Both the position numbers and the translations under genes were made by a program. A model generated the notes under the pieces. That model ran no database searches, had not been told where the DNA came from, and was given only the letters and a program-made list of their open reading frames with translations. A DNA stretch of 64,000 bases from the NCBI GenBank assembly GCA_029237695.1, contig CM055279.1, positions 56,307,530 to 56,371,529 of the forward strand, given 5' to 3'. This stretch comes from Conchocele bisecta. Lineage: Eukaryota; Mollusca; Bivalvia; Lucinida; Thyasiridae. Shown one piece after another: positions 11,831-23,184 of the stretch; positions within the stretch are counted from its first letter, which is position 1; every line of letters starts with the position of its first letter.

Positions 11831-11892
11831 TATTACGTCATATAACTTCCGTTCTCAAATGAGATGCGTACCAAATCGACTCGATAAACTCA
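11831..11892 (+). repeat. DIRS left inverted terminal repeat
   Basis: TTACGTCATATAACTTCC..TCTCAAATGAGA is complementary to 15676-15707. The following CCAAATCGACTCGATAAACT is complementary to 15946-15970. The two halves are matched in swapped order at the right end, as expected for a DIRS internal complementary region. Confidence 0.75.
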
Positions 11893-12183
11893 GTGTGCCT
11901 ATCGATACCATCGAGTGCAGACGTGTCTGTCTCGGTGACTCAGTGGTACATAACGACTGGCGAATGTTATTCGTCTCTGGGTTTTACCCCAACCAAAGTC
12001 GTTCAATTATTCATCGTGGATGAATAAATATATTGGAAATAGATGAATGTTACGCAGTAACATATATATTATTTTACTATTTACATGGTAAATAGATCAT
12101 ATTACATATTTTGATATTGTCGTAATTTTTTACGACGATCGACTTCCGTCTTTGTGCCTGTTTACGGTAATTGTAAGTTAAAC

Positions 12184-13318
12184 ATGGCGGAAATTGAAGG
12201 GCAGCCCCCAATGAACATGAATACCGTAAGAAACCGGCAAAACAAAAGGAAGCTGGCGATGCCAGTAACTCCGCTTCGACTTCGGGCGGTAAAACGTCGA
12301 CTTCTGGCGATACCCAACATAATAAGGCTATGAAAAAGCCCGTATCTGAATCGGCAGGCCAGTTTCAGAAGAAAGTGTTGGGCATTTTGAACACGATTAA
12401 TGCTAACCAAAAAGTGCAGGATGAGCGCATTAAGGACATTGAACTGTATATGCAGGACCCCGGCCCTGACCCCGATCAGTTGAATGATACTGAATATTAC
12501 GATTATGACGAGGAGATTGACTCTCAGTCTGGTTCACATAAGTAAATGAGAATATCCCCCCCCCCCCCCGCAGCCAGTAGCTTCTACCAGTTATGGATTA
12601 TTCAAGGACGTTTGTACGTGCTATGACATAATTGAACCTACAGACGGGTCTGTAGATGGGGATCTGGCCAGCCATGTTGGTAAATACAGTATTTAGAGAG
12701 GGAATATCTGAAGATAAATGTGTGTCCTTGCTGAAGTCAGTTGTCAGACCAGACACATCTGGTTCATTGGTAAAGACCAAGGTGAATTCATTGGTTTGGA
12801 ATAGACTTTCCCCACACATGATGACATCCGACCGTAAGATGCAGGCAATTCAGGATGCTCTGATAAAGTCGTCCATTTTGGTGACACAGTTGTTAGATGG
12901 TGCGTCCAGTGTACTTGGCACCAAACAATTGGAACTGGGCACATATGCTCTGAGTTTATTGGGGCAAGCAAACAAACTGTTGAATAACAGACGCAAAGAA
13001 ATGCATAAAACAGATTTGAACAAATAATTCCATCATTTGTGTACGGCAAATCAGAAATTCACGGACATGTTGTACGGTGATGATGTGTGTAAGACAGTGA
13101 AAGAAATACATGTACAGGACATGAACAAAATTGCTGGGCGAATTCGTGTCGGGGGACCAGGTGGTTATCTGGCATATAGTCGTGGAAGAGGGCGACCTTA
13201 TCAGAGAGGTGGCGTCAGTCGAGGCAGAGTCTTCAAACGGGGTCGTGACCGTGGGTTCCGTGGCTTATCTGGTGCTCCAAAAAAACAGAATGGGGAGTAC
13301 AGCAAACACGAGAACTAA
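12184..13318 (+). pseudogene. DIRS gag-like region, frameshifted
   Basis: An ATG at 12184 opens a frame (MAEIEGQPP...) that shifts near 12240 into a serine/threonine-rich and then acidic segment ending at 12545. A C run (about 12556-12569) separates this from a second frame (about 12650-13027), rich in predicted helix with the SDRKMQAIQDALIKSS segment typical of the conserved middle of DIRS Gag proteins. After one stop, a third frame (to 13318) ends in an Arg/Gly-rich tail (RGRGRPYQRGGVSRG) suited to nucleic-acid binding. Gag would package the element RNA. At least one frameshift and two stops make it a pseudogene. Confidence 0.65.
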
Positions 13319-14271
13319 ATGAGGTAACATTTGAGGCTGGTCGACTGAAACAATTTGTTGGAAATTGGAGAGAACTTACTTCCGATCCACATATTTTAGA
13401 TATTGTGGAAAACTGTCATATTGAATTCGATACTGATCCAGAATTTGCCCAATCAAATTCTGTTTTCAGTTCCAAAAAAGAGGAAAATATAGTTGATACT
13501 GAAATTGAGAAATTATTGTACTTAAATGTGTTAACATAAGTGTCTCATACCCCCGGGGAAGTAATCTCTCCAATTTTCACAGTTCCTAAGAAGGATGGTG
13601 AACATAGGATGATTTTGAATCTGAAGAATTTAAACAAGCATGTGATTTATCATCATTTCAAGATGGATACCTTTGAATCCGCATTACAATTGATAAATAA
13701 AAATGATGAAATGTGTAATGTTGATTTGAGGCATGCTTATTATTCTGTTCCCATTGCTGAGGAACATCAGAAATATTTGAGATTCTTATGGAAAGACAAA
13801 TTGTTTCAGTATACTTGTCTCCCAAATGGGATAAGCTGTGCTCCTCGTTTGTTCACCAAATTGTTGAAGCCTGTTTATGCGTCACTCAGACAGAAAGGTC
13901 ATACGAATGCAGGCTATATAGATGACTCGTTGTTGGCATCAAACAATCGTGAAAATTGTCTGGAAAATGTCAGTGATACAGTTTCTCTCATGATTGACCT
14001 TTGCTTTGTTATCCATAACGAGAAGTCTGTTTTGAATCCCACAAAGAGAATAACGTTTTTGGGTAATCTTATTGATTCAGAACAGATGATTGTGTCTCTA
14101 CCAGAGAATAAAATTGTCAATTTGATAAAAAAATGTACAAACCTTTCACAGAAAGTGAAAACTTCTATACGACATATTGGCAAGGTGTCGAGTTTCTCGG
14201 CTGTACAATATGCTTATTTGGGGCTTGCCATCAGTGGACTTGTTTGCTTCCAGATTGAACAGACAGATTGA
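13319..14271 (+). pseudogene. DIRS reverse transcriptase, partial
   Basis: A continuous frame from about 13319, broken by one TAA at about 13537, then open to 14271. It shows the RT fingers (SPIFTVPKKDGEHRMILNLK), the motif A region NVDLRHAYYSVPI, the motif B region PNGISCAPRLFTKLLKP, the catalytic motif C YIDDSLL (the YxDD box) and a downstream TFLGNLIDS. These are DIRS/Ngaro-type RT features. The frame ends abruptly where a deletion joins the end of the RT (HIGKVSSFSA) to the region beyond RNase H, in a different frame. Confidence 0.85.
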
Positions 14272-14440
14272 CAGATATGTGTCGTGGCATCCAGACCCGG
14301 ATGATGTAGTTGTGAATGCATTTTCATTTGACTGGTCAAATGATTTCGTGCATGCATTTCCTCCTTTCAGTCTCATCATGAGATATCTACAGAAGATACA
14401 GCAGGAGGAGGTGACGTGCCTGTTCGTGTGCCCGCTATGA
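14220..14440 (+). pseudogene. DIRS RNase H-distal segment
   Basis: Reads PSVDLFASRLNRQIDRYVSW followed by HPDPDDVVVNAFSFDW, the conserved block that follows the RNase H domain in DIRS polyproteins, in a frame shifted relative to the RT. The RNase H core that should precede it is absent. It is followed by several stops up to the recombinase segment. Confidence 0.7.
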
Positions 14441-14576
14441 ACGACACGATTTGGTGGGTTCCGCTGATGTATCTTCTGACAGACTTTCCAATAGTCTTGC
14501 CCCATAGTCCACGGATGTTATAACTTCCGGGCTCGTAGGAACTACATCCACTTCATCTGAAGCTGCGAATAATAGC

Positions 14577-14985
14577 GTGTCGTATATCAGGAAATCGCTC
14601 ACTGACAAAAACATTTCGGAGAAAGCTACCAACATTATTATGTGCTCTTGGCGGTCAAACACTCAAAAACAGTACAATTCCTCAATTAAAAAATGGTTGG
14701 TATTCTGTAACAAACGGCAAATTAGTGGTGTTCAACCATCTGTAAATGTTGTTCTTGAATTTTTATCTGAACTATTTGAGTCAAAGTTAGGATACAGTGG
14801 TATTAATACTGCACGCAGTGCTCTGTCTTCTATAGGTATTACAATTGATGGCTTCACAGTAGGAGCTCATCCCATGATTGTGAGATTTCTTAAAGGTGTA
14901 TATAATTTAAGACCGTCTGTTCCAAGGTATAGAGAAACATGGGATGTTTCTATAGTGTCTGACTGTAACAAAAAAAGGGCTTTAA
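14577..14985 (+). pseudogene. DIRS tyrosine recombinase, N-terminal part only
   Basis: The frame contains the SAM-like core-binding region of DIRS tyrosine recombinases (SWRSNTQKQYNSSIKKWLVF, then a SGINTARSALSSI helix and FLKGVYNLRP). The catalytic half with the R..HxxR..Y residues is missing. The sequence runs through a TTAA and straight into the element's complementary repeats, with a MITE inserted exactly at that TTAA. The recombinase would integrate the circular cDNA; this copy cannot. Confidence 0.8.
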
Positions 14986-15669
14986 AGGTACATGCCCACG
15001 CAGTAGGCACACAATGTTCTTTATAGGAATTAAATAAGTGTATAATTATGTCACTATTTCACCAGTTCTAAATATTACGAGTGCCCGCTATACAAATATA
15101 ATAATTTATTAATTACCAATTTACTGTTAGCGACGCGCGGCGGTAACAGTCTATTTTGATAATGTGCGGGGACGACGACTTTCACATCACGGCTTGCGGT
15201 GCGCATGCGCAGTATAATACGCGCGCCAGTCGGCTTCAAAATATGTAAACAAGAATATCAACATGTTGAAACGTCCAGTACGGAAATTGTATGAAATGGC
15301 GTCGGCCAAAAAAAGGGCGAAATGTCTGAGGGACAGGCAGTACAGAGAGAGAGAGAGTGGTTAATATTGGCGACCAGATCACAGGTGGAAGACTCGGACC
15401 TATGATTTGTCTTCTCAACTTCCGATACTTCACTGCGCATGTCAAAGATGTGATATGATTGACCGTGTCACGTGACGCGTGTTGGTAAAAATAGCACGAG
15501 GTCGGAAAATACCCTTTCTGGTCGCGTCATATAAAATGCGATTTAACACCAATTAACACGAGCCGTAATTAAAAATAACTCGTTAGTGGGTAGACAAATG
15601 GCTCATATAAGGCATGACAAAAAATGAAAAGTAGTAGTACAGTGTAACCTGCTGCGTGGGCATGTACCT
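14986..15669. mobile_element. TTAA-flanked MITE, copy 2, inserted in the DIRS element
   Basis: Ends AGGTACATGCCCACGCAGTA and its complement, flanked by TTAA (14982-14985 and 15670-15673). At 684 bp it is about 180 bp longer than the other two copies; the extra central part (about 15200-15560) includes a 24-bp string, beginning CACAGGTGGAAGACTC at 15380, that recurs at 61386. It post-dates decay of the DIRS element. Confidence 0.8.
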
Positions 15670-15675
15670 TTAAAG

Positions 15676-16048
15676 TCTCATTTGAGAATGGAAGTTATAT
15701 GACGTAATAAAATTCAACAATTAAACTAGACTTACCTGGAAGTCGACGTATGGTTGGGATTTTATGTAGTCATGACTAACTGGGGGGATCAAATGCCGGC
15801 CCAATCCCTCCTATTTCCGTTCATAATATTACTATCAGTCTGATGTAGTCTAATAAGGAAAATGTCATAATAATAACATATATTACATTGTTATTTTGTG
15901 AAGTCACACGTCTTTTTAGTTAAAGTCTTACTTAGGCTTTAAATACTGAGTTTATCGAGTCGATTTGGTGCGCATCTCATTTGATCCCTCCAGTTAGTTA
16001 TGACTACATAAAATCCCAACCAAACGTCGACTTCCAGATAAGTCTAGT
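15676..16048. repeat. DIRS right end: inverted repeat and internal complementary region
   Basis: 15725-15796 and 15978-16048 are inverted copies of each other (TAGACTTACCTGGAAGTCGA and its complement). The flanking 15676-15709 and 15946-15984 are complementary to two adjacent blocks of the left terminal repeat. These repeats template circularisation in DIRS elements. No coding. Confidence 0.75.
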
Positions 16049-16544
16049 ATAATTGTTGGATTATATTCCCTGGTCCTTGGACAGCATGCACCACATTTCT
16101 AGGCTGGACATAATATCTGTTTATTTGTCCCTGCACTGTCATATGACAGCACAATGTATTCTCTTATCCATGATGATAACACCCTTTTCTGAGTCCCTGA
16201 AACACTATAATACATACAGTCTACATTCGTTTACTCAAAGTCGGTTGAGTCGAATTCACTTTTTACGTCAAATTCGTGTCCAAGTCCCGTTTCAGATCCT
16301 ATTATTTTCAATGTAACTGGCTACCGTTACGTCGAATTTCGTTACGTCGAATTTTCGCGAATTCGAACTAATTGTTAGGTTCCGAAAACAGAAATGTGTG
16401 GTATTTCACTCTCATTAAGTGAAAGTGTCAGTTTTTGCGATCGAAGTGCGAATTCGCGGCTCCAATTTACCGGATCAAAGACTGGACTTGTTTATCTGTG
16501 TAAACCTGTGTAAACTTTGAATAAGTGCCATGGACGACTCTACC
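16049..16544. other. No recognisable gene
   Basis: Contains repeated TTACGTCGAATTT phrases (about 16327 and 16342) but no supported gene. Confidence 0.4.
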
Positions 16545-16860
16545 TACATCGGCCACGCTGAGCGACAACCAGATCATCGAGGAAGTAATGGCTTCGAGAA
16601 CACTCAACAACGAGGACAGCGATGAAGACAGCCAGCGCCAGCACCCAAACCACCCGTGAGCGACGCGATGACGGTATGTGATTTACAGCGGTCCTTTATG
16701 GAGTCACAGGACAACTACCGGACGAAGTGTTGCCGGCCATGGCATTATTCGCTTTGTGAGCAAAGTCTATCTTTCTCGAATTCACAACAAACAATCGACC
16801 ATTGCTGACTTTTTCCGGGAGGCGGATATTTACCGAGTCGGACAGAGTGTAAACTGTCAC
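16545..16860 (+). pseudogene. pogo/Tigger-type transposase C-terminal remnant
   Basis: Two short frames recall the tail of pogo/Tigger transposases: LSDNQIIEEVMASRTLNNED followed by an acidic SDEDS stretch, and later NKQSTIADFF near 16785-16815. The second matches the conserved end of that family, where a Q-x-x-[IL]-x-x-FF box is known to bind PCNA. The catalytic DDE domain is absent from this window. Frames are broken and the assignment rests on short motifs. Confidence 0.45.
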
Positions 16861-17580
16861 CAAAGTGGGCCGTTTCGAACTGGGGCCGTATTGGACTAGG
16901 GCCGTTTTGACTCGGTATTCACATTGATTTAAATACATAGCCAAGAACGTTAAAGGCCCTGAACTGCTCAGTATTACAATTTTCAAACACAAAAACATGT
17001 TTGGCAACTGATTTAGTACACAAAACTAACATATACTGTCTAATAGATACATATCAAGTATTGAGATTTACATCTTAATCGCAATGTGAAGACAACACAA
17101 ACTTGTTTTGTCTACCACTCAGTGCAAAATGTCAATATTGACAATTTCATTTCCGTAACCCAACGGCTTCGGCTCGGAAGCGAGTCGATAAACTCCGGCT
17201 ATCGGAATTCATCGGCCGCGAATCGGGGAGTTGAGGAGTTGACCCGAGCGTCTATCGGAAAATCGATCGGGCTTTGAAACACGCACCTGCTGTTTGTTTA
17301 TCAACAAATATTGATATTTTTGTACCAAAATGAATGCAAACAGTTTCAAACCTGTTGGATTTATGTGTGGGAAAACCCAATAGGAGGCCAAATTCGGCAA
17401 CTTGAGCCGTATAGGGGCTTTAAGTTATTTTATTTGCTGAAATATTTTATAAATAAATAAATCACTTCAAAAGTTGTTACACCATGTCAACTTTCGAAAC
17501 AATTTACGGAATATTTTCCCGAATTTCGTTTCAATCAAAAATCGAAGATACAATAAAGATGGTTTTCTCAAATCCAACTT
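16861..17580. other. No recognisable gene
   Basis: Includes GGGCCGTTTCGAACTGGGGC-type short repeats (about 16865-16910), resembling motifs near 60338, and a locally GC-rich patch (17165-17275) with repeated ATCGG words. No gene supported. Confidence 0.4.
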
Positions 17581-18280
17581 GTCCAGACTCGTTTGCATGT
17601 GTCATCAGATGCGAAACGTTGCCTGAGTATATATACTGAGTATATAGAGTATCGACGAGACGGTCACTCTGGAGCTTTTTTTGTCGAAATCAGGTAAGTA
17701 AGTCATCCGAGATGGCCGCCGAAAGGTCAAAAGGTCGTTCTTTCAATATAGATTACAAACGTCTTCTTCTCGTCAACCACTTCACAGTAATGGTCAGTGG
17801 GTCGAGCCTTTTCATTTTTGTTAAAATGATGGTCAAGTCCAAGATGGCCGCCGTTGAAAAGTAGGTCAAATTCTCAAAAAAAATCTTTTTCTCACGAACC
17901 GCCAGGCCGATTTCGAAGAAGCTTGATATGAATGATCGATAGTTAACGATATTTCAGATTCCTTCAAATGGTGGCCCCCGGGTCAAAAATGGGCGGGGCA
18001 GGAGGGGTCAAGTAGGGGTAAAATTTCACATTTGACCGAATATGGTCATATCATATATCAATTCGAAGGCATGGACGAAACGATCACTTAGGAGCATTTT
18101 TTTTCAAAATCAGATGATTACATCATCCAAGATGGCCGCCGAAAGGTCAAAAGGTCGTTCTTTTATTAGAGATTTCAAACGTCTTCTTCATACAAACCGC
18201 TTGGCCATTGGTAGCAAACTTCGCAGTTATGGTGCATTGGTAAAGCCTTTTCAGTTTTTGTCGAGCCCACTTCATATGTT
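17581..18280. repeat. Diverged direct repeat with GATGGCCGCC
   Basis: GATGGCCGCCGAAAGGTCAA with AAAAGGTCGTTCTTT occurs at about 17710 and 18130, part of a diverged ~430-bp direct repeat. Another related unit lies at about 19500-19680. No gene. Confidence 0.55.
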
Positions 18281-19440
18281 TATTAGTCATCATCCATATA
18301 TTCATACTATATCCCACTCATGTGGCCCCTGTGCCCAAGGTCAATATCAAATGACTTAGAAGTTTGCGTTAAATTGTTGTCAAAATCTGCATTAAAGTTT
18401 GTAAATACCTTATATATCTGCAGTCCTAAGTCACATTGACTTGAAACTTCATATGCTTATTAGTCATCATCCATATATTCATACTGTATCCCACTCATGG
18501 GCCCCTGTGCCCAAGGTCAATGTCAAATGACTTAGATGTTTGCGTTAACATTTCTGTCAAAATTTGCGTTAAAGTTTTCACATACCTACTATCTCTGTAA
18601 CCGTAAGTCGGATTTGCTTGAAACCTTGTATGCTTATTGGTCATCATACATATATGCATTCGGTGTCCCTCTCATGCGGCCCCTGTGACCCCATGTCAAG
18701 GTCAAATGACTTAGAAGTTTGCGTTAAAATTTCTGTCAAAATTTGCGTTAATGTTTTCACATACCTACTATCTCTGTAACCGTAAGTCAGATTTGCTTGA
18801 AACTTTGTATGCTTATTGGGCATTATCCATATAATCATTCTGTGTCCCACCACTCATGCGGCCCCTGTGCCCCAAGGTCAAGGCCAAATGACTTAGAAGT
18901 TTGCGTTATGATAAAATCTGCGTTAAAGTTTTTACATATCTTGTATCTCCACAATTGTGACTCCAATTTACTTCCAGCTTCCAATACTTTTCATCATCCA
19001 TAGTTTCATTCGATAGCCTGCCCATGTGGTCCACATGCCGAAGGTCAAGGTCAAATGACTTTGAATTTTGTATTAAAGTTTTTACATACCTTATATCTCC
19101 ACAACACTTACTCCGATTTACTTCCAACATCCAATACTTCTTATTCATCATCCATATTTTCATTCTATAGCCTGCCCATGTGGTCCACATGCCCAAGGTC
19201 AAGGTCAAATGACTTTGAAATTTGTGTTAAAGTTTTTACATACCTTATATCTCCACAACACTTACTCCGATTTACTTCAAAGTCCAAATAATTCTTTATT
19301 ATCATCCATATTTTCATTCTTTAGCGCACCTATGCGGCCCACATGCCTAAGATCAATGTCAAATGACTTTAAAATTTGTGTTAAAGCTTTTACATACCTT
19401 ATATCTCCACAACCCTTAATTTAAACTTCAAATAAATACA
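18281..19440. repeat. Satellite array, units of about 130-190 bp
   Basis: Seven units share TTAGTCATCATCCATAT, CTCATGCGGCCCCTGTG, CCCAAGGTCAAGGTCAAATG, ACTTAGAAGTTTGCGTTAAA and TACCTTATATCTCCACAAC. Short frames on both strands are products of the repeat. Confidence 0.75.
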
Positions 19441-19687
19441 CTCTGAGACCATCAAATGACTCGGCGGGCTCGACATGCGGGCCGCGGCCATCTGGTGTTA
19501 AAATGGCGGTCGTCGTTAATCCAAGATTAAATCTTCTCACGAACCACCAGACTGATTTCGACGAAACTTGACAGGAATGATCGATGTACAATGCTTTTTC
19601 AAAGCTGTTAAAATGGTGACCTCTGGTTCAAAAATGGGCATGGCCCGGGGGTCAAATAGGGGTCAACTTTTTTACGGAATATGGTTA

Positions 19688-20060
19688 AGTAGTATAAGGG
19701 AGTCAACATGATACCACCAAAGTTGGAAGCGTTATTAGGTGATAATAACGCTTCTACACAAAGGGGTAAATCTATGTGATAAAAAGTAGTCCCTAACATA
19801 AAAACATTGATACAAATCAATAACAGTAAAAACCTAATATATTGAAATTTTGAATATTTTCAAATTTATATTCAAAATAATGGTAGTCATAAATTTGACG
19901 AACAAAAGTGTGTATCAGCACCCACAAAAAGTAACATTTTTAGTATATAGGGAGTCAAAATGATACCACCAACGTTTTTAACGTTATTGAGCTGTAGTGT
20001 AGCTCCCACCACCAACCAAAAGTTGTAACATTATTAGTATGTTTTAAAAAACCCACCACT
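19688..20060. repeat. Palindrome left tip with doubled terminal motif
   Basis: The outer tip starts at 19688 (AGTAGTATAAGGGAGTCAAC, then ATGATACCACC). A second copy of the motif lies inside at about 19941 (TAGTATATAGGGAGTCAAAA, then TGATACCACCAACG), followed by ACGTTATTGAG and TAGCTCCCACCACCAACC. The inner copy and its continuation match 35150-35226 of the Polinton. The mirror arrangement occupies about 27045-27386. Confidence 0.85.
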
Positions 20061-20393
20061 AACGCGTTTATGTGTTGAAAAAATAGTGTGTGACAGCAAC
20101 AATATTGGTATAATTTATTATAAAATCCGTGGCAAATCTGTAATGGTTTCGGCTACCTTGTTTCAGCTACCCAACGAAATAGCCACCCGATATACGCGGG
20201 AAGCCCACATATAGGAATGGTAGAATACACCAAAACTATATACAACGAGCGGTACAAAAACCTACTACAATTTGCAACAAATCTAGCAACAATGCGCCGA
20301 AAACATGGCCGCCGAACTAATTATTTATTTTTCGAAAAAAGTATGTGCAATTGAACATATATTTCAGCTACTATATCTCCGCTACTTTTCAAA

Positions 20394-21047
20394 ATGCAAG
20401 AAAATCACAAATTCGCAACTGCAAAAGACATGGGAATCCGATCTGTCGGAGAGAGGACGGACAAGCACGTTCTACTGCAAAACATATACGACAACAATTT
20501 GGCCAGCGATCTTGGCAAAGTCTGCTACATATCAACGATAGAAGTTCCAGAGGGAACAGAAACTCTCGCGCATGGGGAGGGAATTCGCACACATTTGGAA
20601 CCAGTTTCGGAAGTTTTCGTAGACGACATGTATGTCTGGACACTGTTGGCCGCAGACCAAGTCTCCACCACAAAAGCAGGTTCTCGATTCGTATCCGCAG
20701 CGGGCCCAGTCGCAAAAACAATTATTTCCAACATTCGAGCCCACGCACACGTAGCCGGGCTGCCAGGTAGCATGCACGTACGCATAGTATCTACATCTAG
20801 ATATTCCGGAGACGCAACCACACTGTACAGAAGAACATGTACCGCAATTTTGGAGACGGACAACACCGTTCTAGACGTGTTCGAGAGAAAACATCCAACA
20901 ATACCGGAACCAGAAGCTATAGTAGTGGCAAAACTAGACGTTGCCGATATAGAAATAGGCGATCTTTTCGAAAAACTCCCCCGCTTTCTAGAAGGCCTCC
21001 GGCTAGACGGTATAGGGTTGTACGCGATAGATTGTACGAGAGACTAA
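20394..21047 (+). pseudogene. Unknown palindrome protein, N-terminal part (left-arm copy)
   Basis: A 217-residue frame from ATG (MQENHKFATAKD..) ending at a TAA in a codon that is TAC in the other arm, so the stop is a lesion and the frame continues beyond it. No family is recognised with confidence. Just before the stop is a D-x3-D-Y pattern (AIDCTRD*AGTLD, where * is the stop), which in phage and plasmid replication initiators of the gpII/Rep_trans type marks the core; this is a weak analogy. No signal peptide or membrane segment. The same gene, with different lesions, is on the minus strand at 26593-24039. Confidence 0.6.
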
Positions 21048-22619
21048 GCAGGTACACTAGATAGAGAATGTTTGTCCAACCACCTGCAAGACACCTGGGA
21101 AGAAGAGTGCAGTATTTTAGACAATGTAGACAGTGTGGGAAACAATTGTATGCCCCATCTAGTCCCAGCTCCTCCTACCGGTTCTCTTTGGAGAGGAAAA
21201 TTCTACAACAAGTTCGTATGCCAGCTGGAATGTGTAGGCGTACTCGACAGTATGGGAAACAACGTGGCAAACTACTGAGACTGCCCAGATTCTAGACTAG
21301 GAGAAACATTCGCGCACCCACTAGTACAACAAAAGGGTATATGTAGGATAGAGGTTTCTCTATACGGCATAGAGGCAGCAGATATTTCTATAGATCTTGT
21401 GGACATGCGCGACATGCAAAGGAATTTCCAGAACCTCGCGATGGCATTCGCCCACTAGTGGATACAGAGTTCGTACGGTGGCAATGGAATCGGAAGTTTT
21501 GGCACGGCGATAGAACATGTATACCGTTTCCGATAGAGACGGTGGAGACTACCAAAGAAACCTGACTAGTATCCACGCGGGACAGAATTGCACGACTGGC
21601 GGAAGAGAAATTGTTGCTGGAGGAGAACAATTGGCGCGTATCTGTGGAAAGAGAACGTGGAACGGGAATGGAAAGAAAACGTTTGGAGTTGGAGGAAATA
21701 GTTCGCAGACAGAAGGAGGCGAGAGAGATGTTGGAAACGACGGTCGCGAGAAAATCCGCATTGGAAGCCAAGATAGATCTACTACGAGAGTCGCTACTCG
21801 AGGCCGCATACGATTTTCGCACACACAATAAATCTACAAAACTTCTAGACCTGTGGGTAGCAAGACCAAGCCTTTTGTACCGGCCAAGATAGAGGTGTTG
21901 GGATTCCAAATTCTTCCAGAAACGGCAAACAGGACATTTGCCGGCACAATTCTAGCAATTCGAGCAACAACGGACGACAGAGAAGAGCATCCAGGTATGG
22001 AAATAGAGCAGACCCCGTTACTATGTTGGGCACCGAAAACGTTGGCAGACGCGATATCCACTCCAAAAATACTAGCAAAATACACAGCAATTCCTGGGAA
22101 CACGGCTCGAGCAGTTCCATTCTACTTGTGTGGAGACACCCACTTTCCACTAGAGTTCCGGCTGGAAGGATTCGACATACCATTTGGGCAACACGGATAC
22201 CGCCGAGCAATACTAGGCGAGAGTGTGGCACCGAAAGGATTTGCCAAACGGTTGGCTATACTAGACGGGGAGGAAATGGCGAGAAAACAGACGTGACACG
22301 AGCAGACAATACGGTAGAATATTTCGACAAGATGGAAATTCTGCGGGAAAAGAAGTGGAAACTATGCGAGAAACTGGAAACCCTACAGACAGACACAGAA
22401 TTCCGAATATCTGGATACGGAGAGTACCTGTATCGCGGGAAGGAAAGGTACATCTTGGAAATAGGAAAGGAACTGTACTGTTCGAACGCATTCGTGGAGG
22501 ACCAATTGCTCGCAAATACCACACTTCTGGAAAGACCCATTCTCCTGCGTACGCTGCAACTAGGCACAACAAAGGGAAAACACAAGGAGATGCGAGTATC
22601 CATGTTGCCAGCTCTGTAG
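21048..22619 (+). pseudogene. Unknown palindrome protein, remainder (left-arm copy, broken)
   Basis: Continues the gene begun at 20394. The pieces carry GKFYNKFVCQLE, then a GICRIEVSLYG strand (about 21340), a coiled coil rich in E/R (about 21600-21800), and a C-terminal globular region ending MRVSMLPAL at 22619. Lesions relative to the right-arm copy: a TGA at about 21278, deletion of about 400 bp near 21398, a TGA at about 21572, and single-base deletions near 21862 and 22293. Function unknown. Confidence 0.55.
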
Positions 22620-22796
22620 AATTTTGCAAGCGTGACAAAAATCTAGATATCGAAACTGCCCATATTTGTATTCTACAGCACACACCATTTTTGTACAAGG
22701 GAGAAAAAACAGCACAATACTATTTTTTTTTTTGCAAGGGAGACAACTCCGACAATACTATTTTTTGCAAGGGAGAAAACATAGCACCACATCTAG
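22620..22796. repeat. Inner end of the left palindrome arm
   Basis: Three near-identical GCAAGGGAGAAAAC / GCAAGGGAGACAAC words separated by ATACTATTTTTTTT runs. The mirror image is at about 23868-24040. The 3' end of the long gene is at 22619, so this may be its 3' untranslated region, with T-rich runs that could end transcription. Confidence 0.55.
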
Positions 22797-22942
22797 AAAC
22801 AACCTGGGAGGACCCAGACTTTTGGACCGCTCCTCTTTTTCAAGGGGTTGTAGTCTGGAAATATACAGCAGGCTCTCCGCTGCCTCCTAGTTGCCCTCGG
22901 GTCCAAAAGTCTGGGCCCTCCCAGGTTGTTTCTAGGTGTGGT
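22797..22942. repeat. Inverted repeat at the edge of the palindrome loop
   Basis: AACAACCTGGGAGGACCCAG..TTTTGGACC at 22797 pairs with GGTCCAAAAGTCTGGGCCCT..AGGTTGTT at about 22900-22931, arms of about 33 bp with a few mismatches around a 70-bp centre. It is independent of the main palindrome. Confidence 0.65.
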
Positions 22943-23062
22943 GCTGGTACGCCTGGGCGTGGTGCTGGTATGCCTAGTCGTGGTGCTGGTATGCCTAGTC
23001 GTGGTGCTGGTATGCCTAGTCGTGGTGCACGCATGCCTAGGCGCGGTGCACGCATGCCTAGG
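22936..23062. repeat. 21-bp minisatellite in the palindrome loop
   Basis: About six units of GTGGTGCTGGTATGCCTAGT-CGT type, the last ones changed to GTGCACGCATGCCTAGG. It is open in several frames on both strands, giving repetitive but unconvincing peptides. Confidence 0.8.
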
Positions 23063-23184
23063 TCGTTCCCCATTGCCCTCGCCCACCCATATCTGCCTAG
23101 GTGGGCCCAAGATTTTCCGTGTTGTACATTTGGCAAAATATATTTGTATATACAAATCTGTTTGCATATTTTCTGACAAAAAAG

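Larger units (their letters stand above)
11831..16048 (+). mobile_element. DIRS-type tyrosine-recombinase retrotransposon, decayed
   Basis: Order of parts: left inverted terminal repeat (about 11831-11892), gag-like frames, reverse transcriptase, RNase H-flanking region, N-terminal part of a tyrosine recombinase, then a complex right end with inverted and internal complementary repeats (15676-16048). This combination, with no LTRs or integrase, defines the DIRS order. At about 4.2 kb, 684 bp of it a later MITE, it is shorter than autonomous DIRS elements (usually 5-6 kb). It lacks the RNase H core, the recombinase catalytic half and any methyltransferase-like domain. Every reading frame is broken, so it is inactive. 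Confidence 0.85.

Noticed and set aside
11935..12005. tRNA-like stretch (TGACTCAGTGGTACA .. GGGTTTTACCCC) in the DIRS leader
   Set aside because: Weak boxes and poor stems; lies within a retrotransposon leader and could be coincidental.
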